Under the pieces are notes generated by a model. It did no database searches. It was not told where the DNA came from and was given only the letters and a program-made list of their open reading frames with translations. From Phycisphaerales bacterium (GTDB lineage: Bacteria > Planctomycetota > Phycisphaerae > Phycisphaerales > SM1A02), in NCBI GenBank assembly GCA_018882625.1, contig VERO01000087.1, forward strand, positions 1 through 8,478: a stretch of DNA of 8,478 bases, read 5' to 3'. The translations under genes were made by a program, and so were the position numbers. Below, one piece after another: positions 1 to 8,007 of the stretch (its first letter is position 1; every line of letters begins with the position of its first letter).

Positions 1-1
1 G

Positions 2-1888
<1,887 letters not shown>

Positions 1889-1925
1889 TCGGCTGAGTCC
1901 GGCGTTCCATCACCCAATGTCGTGC

Positions 1926-1965
1926 GCGACCCCGCGAGTGGCTTGACTGCCCGCGGGGTCGCTTT
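1926..1965 (+). terminator. Probable intrinsic terminator of clpC
   Basis: The perfect 11-bp inverted repeat GCGACCCCGCG (1926-1936) / CGCGGGGTCGC (1952-1962) begins 37 bp after the clpC stop. The stem can continue by GGC/GCC (1940-1942/1949-1951) beyond an AGT bulge, leaving the hexaloop TTGACT. Only TTT follows before ATAAT, so the U-tract is short and termination may be partial. The hairpin overlaps the promoter of the next operon. Confidence 0.65.
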
Positions 1966-1970
1966 ATAAT
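1943..1970 (+). promoter_or_regulatory. Sigma70-type promoter of the MoxR-VWA-MetK-like operon
   Basis: TTGACT (1943-1948; five of six match the -35 consensus) and TATAAT (1965-1970; perfect -10) are separated by 16 bp, close to the optimal 17. A perfect TATAAT is unlikely by chance in such GC-rich DNA. Transcription should start near 1976-1978, about 270 nt before the supported start codon of the first gene. The -35 hexamer is exactly the loop of the clpC terminator hairpin, so read-through from clpC and initiation here could interfere. This is a reading from consensus only. Confidence 0.75.
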
Positions 1971-1975
1971 CACGG

Positions 1976-2245
1976 GCGCATACCGATCTCCGGCAGTCCT
2001 CTGAAAGCCGGATCGCAACCGAGCCACGAGCCACAGGCCGTGCGCCACGGTGCGGAGGAAACCCCGAAAGGGGCATGTGGCGCGATGCGCAAAACCGCTT
2101 GATTCCAAGCGATTTCCGCTCATCGCGCACAAGCCCGCGGGACCCCGGACGCCGTGCGTTCGCCTGGTCTCCGCGCATGGCCATCGCGGCGACGTTCGCC
2201 GCGCTGCCTGGAGGGGTTCCCGTTCGGCATGCGTGGAGCCCTCAC
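1976..2245 (+). promoter_or_regulatory. Long structured 5' leader or candidate small RNA
   Basis: This stretch has no convincing gene but carries several helices that can form together. (a) CGATC/GATCG plus CGGC/GCCG (1984-1994 with 2007-2015). (b) A three-way junction: closing stem GCCACA/TGTGGC (2030-2035/2076-2081), hairpin CCGTG-CGC-CACGG (2038-2050) and CCCC-GAAA-GGGG (2062-2073), which has a GNRA tetraloop. (c) GCGATG/CATCGC (2082-2087/2121-2126), abutting the previous stem and enclosing CGCTTG-ATTC-CAAGCG (2096-2111). (d) CGCGGCGA-CGT-TCGCCGCG (2185-2203). A tandem 7-bp repeat GAGCCAC lies at 2021-2034. I cannot match it to 6S, SRP, RNase P, tmRNA or a known riboswitch. GC-rich DNA folds easily, so conservation is needed to prove function. 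Confidence 0.45.
2235..2238 (+). promoter_or_regulatory. Ribosome binding site GGAG that sets the MoxR start
   Basis: GGAG lies 7 nt before the ATG at 2246, an ideal Shine-Dalgarno spacing. It favours this codon over in-frame upstream starts such as the ATG at 2075. The hairpin at 2185-2203 is just upstream and could affect access. Confidence 0.65.
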
Positions 2246-3793
2246 ATGGCCACGCCTGCACCCGCCGCACCGCACGCCACCGCTGCAGATGCCCCTGCAC
2301 GCGCGCCGCTGGCATCAGCGTCACCTCCCGAGGCACTTGGGCACGGTCTCCTCCGGCAGCTTGGCATCGTCGGCTTCGACCGCATCGAGCCGGTCGTCAT
2401 CGCGGCACTCGCGCTCGAGACGCCGCTGCTCCTCATCGGCGCGCATGGCACCGCCAAGAGCATGCTGCTGTCGCGGCTGGCCCAGGCGCTCGGGCTCGCG
2501 TGGCGCCACTACAACGCGAGCCTCGTCAACTACGACGACCTGATCGGCTACCCGCTGCCCGCCGACGACGGGACGCTGCGGTTCGTGCAGACGCCCGCAT
2601 CGGTCTGGGATGCCGAGGCGGTCTTCGTCGACGAGCTCTCGCGCGCGCGGCCGGACATGCTCAACCGGCTCTTCCCGATCATCCACGAGCGGATGGTGCA
2701 GGGCATGCCGCTTCCGAAGCTGCGCTACCGGTGGGCCGCCATGAACCCGCCCGCCAAGGACGAGCCCTCGGCGGGCGAGGCCTCATACCTCGGCAGCGAG
2801 CCGCTCGACGCGGCACTCGCGGACCGCTTCGGCTTTGTGCTGGAGGTGCCGGCGTGGGCGGGCATGAGCGAGCGCGACCAGCAGGCCATCATCACCAGCC
2901 ACGACATCGAGCCCAGCGCCGACGCCTGCCGAGCGGTGTCCGAGGCGATCTCCGCGACGCGCAGCGAGATGGAGCTGGTGATCGAGTACGCGGGCACCGC
3001 CATCGCCGACGCGGTGCGCGAGATCGTGCACCATGCGACAGCGCTCGGGTTGGCGCTGTCGGGGCGCCGCGCCGCCATGCTCTACCGGAACATCGCGGCG
3101 GTCCACGCTGCGGCAGTCATCCGTGCGCCAGGGACGGACATCGTCGACTCGAGCTGGCTTGCGGTGGCCTCCAGCGTGCCTCAGCGCGCGGAGGGCATCG
3201 CCTTCGATGCCACACGCCTGATGATGGCGCACACGACCGCATGGAAGACGGCACGGCTCGATGCGGGCGACCCGCGGCGCGCACTCGCGTGCGAGCGCGA
3301 TCCGGTGCGCCGGGCGATGCGGGCGACGCACATGCCGCAACTGGCCATCCAGGAGCGCTCGGCGTACGTCGCCGACGCCATCGCGCACCTGCCGCCGGGC
3401 GGCCGGCAGGCGCTCGGGCACTGGATCGTGGAGCACGGCCATGCGGCCGCCGTGATCGCGCCCGTCGCCGAGCAGTGCGCGGCGCTCTACGCGCAGGTCG
3501 CTGCCGGGCATGACCTCAACCAGAGCATCGCGGCCACCGGTCCTGCGCACGACGCGTGGCGCGAGGTGATTGCAGCGCTCGCGAAGCTCGGGTCGGATCC
3601 GGACCTGGCGCTGCTGTCGAATGTCCTCCCGAGCCTCTTCACCGCGCATGACATCGCTCAGGCAGGCGACACCGCACGCGTGATCGAGTCGTGGAGAGCG
3701 GTGCGTGCGCTCCTGAGCTCCTCGTACCTCGCCGATGCGGCACCGGCCGATGGCCGTACGCGACGCACGCGCCGTGCACGGGTGACGCCATGA
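2246..3793 (+). CDS. MoxR-family AAA+ ATPase
   Basis: A 515-residue AAA+ ATPase of the MoxR/AAA_5 type, a group that acts as hexameric chaperones on VWA-domain partners and their clients. After a disordered Ala/Pro-rich lead (about 1-30) come Walker A GAHGTAKS (65-72), Walker B AVFVDE (125-130), a sensor-1 AAMNPP (164-169) and DRFGF with a likely arginine finger (193-197). The remaining 300 residues are mostly helical, lid-like and unrecognised, ending in a basic tail (RTRRTRRAR). The ATG at 2246 is chosen because GGAG precedes it at ideal spacing and the family homology starts only about 30 residues later. The frame is open back to an ATG at 2075, which would add 57 low-complexity residues. 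The stop overlaps the next start (ATGA), suggesting coupled translation. The VWA partner two genes downstream supports the assignment. Confidence 0.9.
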   Translation: MATPAPAAPHATAADAPARAPLASASPPEALGHGLLRQLGIVGFDRIEPVVIAALALETPLLLIGAHGTAKSMLLSRLAQALGLAWRHYNASLVNYDDLIGYPLPADDGTLRFVQTPASVWDAEAVFVDELSRARPDMLNRLFPIIHERMVQGMPLPKLRYRWAAMNPPAKDEPSAGEASYLGSEPLDAALADRFGFVLEVPAWAGMSERDQQAIITSHDIEPSADACRAVSEAISATRSEMELVIEYAGTAIADAVREIVHHATALGLALSGRRAAMLYRNIAAVHAAAVIRAPGTDIVDSSWLAVASSVPQRAEGIAFDATRLMMAHTTAWKTARLDAGDPRRALACERDPVRRAMRATHMPQLAIQERSAYVADAIAHLPPGGRQALGHWIVEHGHAAAVIAPVAEQCAALYAQVAAGHDLNQSIAATGPAHDAWREVIAALAKLGSDPDLALLSNVLPSLFTAHDIAQAGDTARVIESWRAVRALLSSSYLADAAPADGRTRRTRRARVTP

Positions 3794-4281
3794 GCCGGCG
3801 ACGCGGCACAGGTGATGCGGCAGGGGCGGCTGCACACGCCACGGGCGCAGGTGCCCAGCCACGCATCCACAACATGAGCTGCCGGCCGACCGTCACGCTG
3901 ACGCACAAGAGCGACCCGCAGTGCCGCAGGCTCAGGTTCTCCACAGCCACATGGCCTGCGAGCGCGACCGCATTCGCCGACTACTGCCCTGCACTCGGCC
4001 TGCCGATGCCGACCGCCGCGGAGGGCTACGCACGACTCCTTGAGGCCGCATCCGAGCCATGCCCTCTGCTGGCGCGGCTCCCGCCGGTCGCCGCAGTCAT
4101 GCGCAACGCCGCTGGCGAATCCATCGCCGGCCTCACGGACAACCCCCGAGTTGTGCTCGCGGTGATGTCGCGCTGCTTCGGCCATGTCTTCATGCGCGAC
4201 CTCCCGCCATCCATCACGTCCGACTCGCTTCGCCTGCAGGTCACCCTGCTCATCCCCAAATCCTGGAACCTCAACCCATGA
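3790..4281 (+). CDS. Hypothetical protein between MoxR ATPase and VWA protein
   Basis: A 163-residue protein I do not recognise. The ATG overlaps the upstream stop as ATGA, with a weak GGTGA 4 nt before it, and the stop overlaps the next ATG in the same way, so it is very likely a real gene translated with its neighbours. The first 25 or so residues are Ala/Gly/Arg-rich and probably disordered. The rest looks like a compact alpha/beta domain: a beta-like PTVTLTH segment, helices around AFADYC and YARLLEAA, and a beta-like LRLQVTLLIP near the C-terminus. No signal peptide, membrane segment or conserved cysteine/histidine pair is evident. A second Met at 3874 could start a 135-residue form but lacks a ribosome site. 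By position it may be an adaptor or structural subunit linking ATPase and VWA protein; this is a guess from context. Confidence 0.75.
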   Translation: MSRRRGTGDAAGAAAHATGAGAQPRIHNMSCRPTVTLTHKSDPQCRRLRFSTATWPASATAFADYCPALGLPMPTAAEGYARLLEAASEPCPLLARLPPVAAVMRNAAGESIAGLTDNPRVVLAVMSRCFGHVFMRDLPPSITSDSLRLQVTLLIPKSWNLNP

Positions 4282-5642
4282 CCATCCATGCCCCAATCGC
4301 CGATCGCCTCCTGAACGCGTTTCCCTCCGCCAGCTATGGCCTGCCTGCCCTGCTCCAGCTCTCCGAGATTGTGGAGTCCACGGAGGTGCCGACTGCCGCG
4401 GTCGAGTGCAGGCGGCGGCCCCGAATGCTCATCAATCCGCAGTTCGTGGCCGAGCACGCGAACACACCGGACAAGCTGGTGACCCTCGTGATGCACGAGC
4501 TGCACCACGTGATCCTCGGGCACACGAGGCTGTTCCCGAGGGTGACCCCGATGGACAACATCGTCTTCGATGCGGTCATCAACAGCATGCTCTGCTTCCT
4601 GATGCCTGAGCGCGCGCACCGCGCGCTGTTCGAGGACTTCTACGACCACGCGCAGTTCCCGGCCTGCTTCCTGCGACCGCCGCCGGGGTGGCTGCCGACC
4701 GAGTACGGGACGACACCCGATGCGCTGAAGCATCCCTCGCGCGCCCACCTCGCCCCGTTGCACGAGAGGCTCTACTCGCAGTCGGGTGCGACCTACGAGG
4801 AGCTTCGTCGGGCGCTCTCGCAGGAGGTGCCGCCAAACCTGGCGCTGGCGCTGCTCGGGGATCACAGCCCATCAGGCGAGGGCAGCTCGAGCGACGGCGG
4901 GCTCGAGCACCGCGCCCCCGAGTTCATGGAGCACATCAGGCGCCTCGTGGAGCGATGGCCACAGCCGAAGAACCCGATTGCGGGACGGTCCGCGAGCGAC
5001 CTGCTGAAGGCTGCACGGATCACGCTGCCGCCGACCCGGCGCACGATGCTCGCCAGCGTGCTGCGAAAGGTCGCTGGGCGAACCGGATCGAGCACGATGC
5101 GCGCGCCACAGCGTCGGGAGATGGACGTGGAGTCGCCATTGCCTCGCCTCGACCGCAGGACCTGCGTGCTCCGAGGCCTTGGCGTGCAGCCTGCGCTGTT
5201 CCGCCATCCGATGCAGCACACGCGAGTCCATCGCGGCGGCGAGCTGGTGCATGTGTACGTCGACGTCTCAGGCAGCATGAGCGACGTGATCGGCGCGCTC
5301 TACCGGGCGGTGATCGACTGCGAGGGCATGGTGCACCGCACCGTCCACGTCTTCTCGACGGAGGTGGTCGACATCGGCTTCGCGGAGCTGCGCAAGGGCA
5401 CATGCCCCTCGACCGGCGGCACGTCGATCGAGTGCGTCGCGAACCACATGCGCAGGCATCACGTGCGGCGGGCCGTGATCGTCACGGACGGCTTCGTCGG
5501 CAGGCCCGGCGCCACCTCGCGCGAAACCCTCGCCTCATGCTGCCTCGGCGTGGCCCTCACCGGCAGCAGCACCAGCCGCAAGGACCTCGAGGGCCTTGCC
5601 AACCACTGGATCGACCTGAATGGAGCCGCCAATGACCGCTGA
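4278..5642 (+). CDS. Metallopeptidase/VWA-like fusion protein (DUF2201 type)
   Basis: A 454-residue cytoplasmic protein with the two-part layout of the DUF2201 family. The N-terminal part has the zinc-peptidase motif HELHH (73-77, with H82 close by) followed by the family pattern FDAVIN (97-102), in which Asp98 and Asn102 are typical. A linker (about 195-215) is Ser/Gly-rich. The C-terminal part is a VWA fold with a complete metal-ion-dependent adhesion site: DVSGS (329-333), Thr382 in GGTS, and Asp404 in VTDG. All peptidase and MIDAS signature residues I can check are present, so both sites may bind metal; proteolysis itself is not proven for this family. VWA proteins are the usual partners of MoxR ATPases, and one lies two genes upstream. 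The ATG overlaps the preceding stop (ATGA), and the end overlaps the next gene by 11 bp, so the four genes appear to be made together. Confidence 0.9.
   Translation: MTIHAPIADRLLNAFPSASYGLPALLQLSEIVESTEVPTAAVECRRRPRMLINPQFVAEHANTPDKLVTLVMHELHHVILGHTRLFPRVTPMDNIVFDAVINSMLCFLMPERAHRALFEDFYDHAQFPACFLRPPPGWLPTEYGTTPDALKHPSRAHLAPLHERLYSQSGATYEELRRALSQEVPPNLALALLGDHSPSGEGSSSDGGLEHRAPEFMEHIRRLVERWPQPKNPIAGRSASDLLKAARITLPPTRRTMLASVLRKVAGRTGSSTMRAPQRREMDVESPLPRLDRRTCVLRGLGVQPALFRHPMQHTRVHRGGELVHVYVDVSGSMSDVIGALYRAVIDCEGMVHRTVHVFSTEVVDIGFAELRKGTCPSTGGTSIECVANHMRRHHVRRAVIVTDGFVGRPGATSRETLASCCLGVALTGSSTSRKDLEGLANHWIDLNGAANDR
5622..5625 (+). promoter_or_regulatory. Ribosome binding site GGAG that sets the MetK-like start
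   Basis: GGAG lies 6 nt before the ATG at 5632, inside the end of the VWA gene. It overlaps the alternative in-frame ATG at 5620, which has no such site, so the start at 5632 is preferred. Confidence 0.65.
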
Positions 5643-6612
5643 AGCCACGACGCTGCGACCTGCCGAGTACGTGCTGCCCGGCCATCCCGACAAGCTCGCC
5701 GATGCGATCGGGGACGCGATCGTGCAGGAGGCGTGGCGCCGCGAGCGGCGTGCGCTCGTGGGTGTGGAAGTGGCGCTGCACCGCGACGTCGTCTTCATCG
5801 ACGGCCGGGTTGCCTGCCGCAGCGCACGCACCATCGACTTCCGTGCGCTCGTGCGGAAGGTCTACGCCGACATTGGGTACGGTCGCATGTTCGGCCCCGA
5901 TCCGCGCCGCCTCAAGATCCGCATGGACCTGTGCCTTGGCCCGATGCTCAAGGGGGAGTCGAAGTTCCGGGAGGTCTCCGACGACCAGGTCATCAGCGTC
6001 GGCTACGCCTGCAGCACTCCGGGCACTGACATGATGCCGGTCGAGCACGCGATCGCGAAGCGGCTTGCCGGGGCGCTCTATGCGCTGCGCCGCGACCAGC
6101 GCACTCTGCTTCTTGGCCCGGACGGCAAGGTCATCGTGCTGGTGGCAGAGCACCGCCAGCCAGACGGCACAGTGCGATGGTCGCTCGAGCAAGTGACGGT
6201 GTCGATGTGGCACTCGGCCCGCTGGCCTGCGGTGCTGGCGCACCGGGCGCTGATGGAGTGCATTGCATCTCAGATCGATGCGATGGCCGCGACCGTGCCA
6301 GGACTGTCGGTGTCCAGCAACCTCGACCTGCGCATCAATCCGGTAGGCGACTTCATCGAGGGCGGCCCCTTCGGGGACAACGGGCTTTCGGGCAAGAAGC
6401 TCGTGATGGACGCCTACGGGCCTCGCGTGCCGATCGGGGGCGGCGCGACCGCAGGCAAGGACCGCTGGAAGCCTGACGTGCGCGGACCCGCATTCGCGCG
6501 GTCGATCGCGGTCGAGCAGGTCATGCGGCACGGATGCCGGGAGTGCACGGTGACCGTCGCCATCAACCCGGGCGACACGGACTTCCGGGTGGCGTCGATC
6601 GAGAGGAGGTAG
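5632..6612 (+). CDS. Divergent, short S-adenosylmethionine synthetase-like protein (MetK family)
   Basis: A 326-residue relative of MetK, which makes S-adenosylmethionine from methionine and ATP. Matches in order: GHPDK (17-21, with the catalytic His18), E46 at the potassium-site glutamate, DDQ (117-119) in place of GDQ, GPDGK (162-166) at the ATP-binding lysine, INPVGDFIEGGPFGDNGLSG (235-254) followed by KK, and GGGATAGKD...K...D (269-282) with the phosphate-loop lysines and metal aspartate. Two things differ from the usual enzyme of about 385-395 residues. The QSPDIxQGV methionine/flexible-loop region is replaced by a shorter, unrelated stretch (about 101-116). The protein also ends where the last 60 or so residues (the DLRP...GHFGR part) should begin. 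The missing part is not found in another frame downstream, so this is not a simple frameshift. It may use a different substrate or be regulatory. The start overlaps the VWA gene. Confidence 0.85.
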   Translation: MTAEATTLRPAEYVLPGHPDKLADAIGDAIVQEAWRRERRALVGVEVALHRDVVFIDGRVACRSARTIDFRALVRKVYADIGYGRMFGPDPRRLKIRMDLCLGPMLKGESKFREVSDDQVISVGYACSTPGTDMMPVEHAIAKRLAGALYALRRDQRTLLLGPDGKVIVLVAEHRQPDGTVRWSLEQVTVSMWHSARWPAVLAHRALMECIASQIDAMAATVPGLSVSSNLDLRINPVGDFIEGGPFGDNGLSGKKLVMDAYGPRVPIGGGATAGKDRWKPDVRGPAFARSIAVEQVMRHGCRECTVTVAINPGDTDFRVASIERR

Positions 6613-6710
6613 CGCGGCTCTTGGAGGCACGAGCGATGGTCGCGGTCGCATGCGCCGATCCAGGTCCTGCACGTCGATCGTGGCACGGTCGGTGCAGATA
6701 GCCTTCGCGC
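6613..6710 (+). other. Intergenic spacer after the operon
   Basis: Ninety-eight bases without a gene. I see no strong terminator; only a weak CACG/CGTG inverted repeat around 6670-6684 is present. A TAGCCT (6699-6704) could be a -10 element for a transcript beginning at or near the next ATG, but there is no clear -35. Confidence 0.4.
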
Positions 6711-7979
6711 ATGAACCTGCGCGCGATCATCCTTCGCGTCATGCTTGGGGCGTTGGGGCTGGCTGCGCTCTTCGGTGTCACCGCCATCTTCACGGATGGG
6801 CTGATCCCGGCCGGGAGGCTTCTCGGCACGTCGATCACGATCGCCGTCGGGAGCGGGATGCTGCTGCCGGTGAGCGCGAACAACGCGGCGCGGCGATTCT
6901 CGCCGCTGGCGATGGTGTGGACGGGATACGTCGGGATAGGCGCGCTGCTGGTGATTGCAGCGATCTGGTACCGAGGGCCGGTTGGCCTTGGCTGGGGCAT
7001 GGAGCTGCCCGCCGGGTCGTGGATCGGCTACGGGCTCGGAGCGATGATCGTGGCAGTCGGGCCGCTCACGCGGCGCAATGTCGCGATGGACCGCACGTAC
7101 AGGATGGCCGAGTCCGTGGCCCTGTGGGGCGCAGGCATCGCCTTCAGCGCCGCATTCATGATGCAGATGGCCTTTGGCACTGGCATCGGCGGAGAGTTCG
7201 CGCTGGCGAGCTACTTCATCCTGCTCGGCACCGCCGTCGTCGCAGCCCTCTGCGCGATGGGGCTTCGCTCGACTCCACAGAGGCCGATGCGCGATGCGGT
7301 GATCCCCGGTCCGGCCGATCGCGCGCTCGCGGCGACCGGGCTCCTGGCCACGGGCACCGCAACGATGCTGTGGCTCTGGTACGCGTTCCACGAGATCAGG
7401 CCCCTCGGATCGGGCAGCGACTCGCTGCTGATGCTGCCGGACAGGCTGCATGTGGCTGCGGCGAGTGCCTTCAGCACGCTGGCGCTGTGCGCCGGCCTGT
7501 GGCTCTTGCTGGCCACCTTCCCGCTCAAGGGCGGCACCCGGCTGCTGCGCCACGCGATCGTGGCGTGCACGGCGTGCGCGGGAGCCATCGTCACCGCAGA
7601 GTTCATGGACGTGATGTGGTCGGACTGGCGCGACTTCATGCTGGAGCGCGTGCTGGCCGCGCTGCTGATCGTCGATGCCTGCTCCATCCTTGCCGCGGTG
7701 GTGCTGCTGCGCATCGGCAAGGCATCCGGACCGGCCAGCGACCGGGCACGGCCCGTGGCCTCGGCACGCCTGACGTGTCCGCGCTGCCAGCGCCCGCATA
7801 TCGCCACACGCGGAGAGAGCGCATGTGCCGAGTGCGGCGTCGTCTTCCTGCTCGAGTTTCGCGACGACAGGTGCCCGGCCTGCATGTACGACTTGCGCGC
7901 CCTTCCGCCAGGCAGCCCATGCCCGGAGTGCGGCCGCGCCCGTCAGGTCCCTGGATTTGTCCCGGCCATCGACGGATGA
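6711..7979 (+). CDS. Polytopic membrane protein with two C-terminal zinc-ribbons
   Basis: A 422-residue protein of unknown function. Residues 1-335 contain about nine or ten hydrophobic segments (roughly 9-26, 35-53, 66-86, 104-118, 135-155, 165-184, 206-225, 248-270, 280-297, 313-334), with no cleavable signal apparent. The soluble tail holds two four-cysteine ribbons: C356/C359...C372/C375 and C388/C391...C404/C407. The second reads CPAC-x-YDLR...CPECG, a tail seen repeatedly on otherwise unrelated planctomycete membrane proteins. The ATG is the first possible start because an in-frame TAG sits at 6699. No Shine-Dalgarno sequence precedes it, so translation may be leaderless or weak. The 98-bp gap upstream suggests a unit separate from the operon. 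No residues suggest a transporter family I can name. Confidence 0.85.
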   Translation: MNLRAIILRVMLGALGLAALFGVTAIFTDGLIPAGRLLGTSITIAVGSGMLLPVSANNAARRFSPLAMVWTGYVGIGALLVIAAIWYRGPVGLGWGMELPAGSWIGYGLGAMIVAVGPLTRRNVAMDRTYRMAESVALWGAGIAFSAAFMMQMAFGTGIGGEFALASYFILLGTAVVAALCAMGLRSTPQRPMRDAVIPGPADRALAATGLLATGTATMLWLWYAFHEIRPLGSGSDSLLMLPDRLHVAAASAFSTLALCAGLWLLLATFPLKGGTRLLRHAIVACTACAGAIVTAEFMDVMWSDWRDFMLERVLAALLIVDACSILAAVVLLRIGKASGPASDRARPVASARLTCPRCQRPHIATRGESACAECGVVFLLEFRDDRCPACMYDLRALPPGSPCPECGRARQVPGFVPAIDG

Positions 7980-8007
7980 CGCGCCAGTGACCCAGCCGGA
8001 CCCCCTG

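Noticed and set aside
2002..2020. Resemblance of TGAAAGCCGGATCGCAACC to the SAM-I riboswitch core.
   Set aside because: The flanking kink-turn half and the later AUGGUGCCAAUUCC-type part are absent, so it does not meet the class definition.
2052..2075. GGAGGAAA as the first conserved region of RNase P RNA.
   Set aside because: The rest of that region (GUCCGGGCU) is replaced by a simple hairpin, and no other conserved RNase P blocks follow.
2185..2203. The 8-bp hairpin as an intrinsic terminator ahead of the MoxR gene.
   Set aside because: No T-run follows it; GGAGGGGTTCC comes next, so it is more likely part of the leader fold.
2783..3862. A 359-codon open frame on the - strand under the MoxR gene.
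   Set aside because: Its translation is rich in Arg, His and Ala without any motif; it is a shadow of the ATPase codons.
6610..6710. Frameshift hiding the missing end of the MetK-like gene.
   Set aside because: None of the + frames after the stop contains anything like the DLRP or GHFGR segments, so truncation appears natural.
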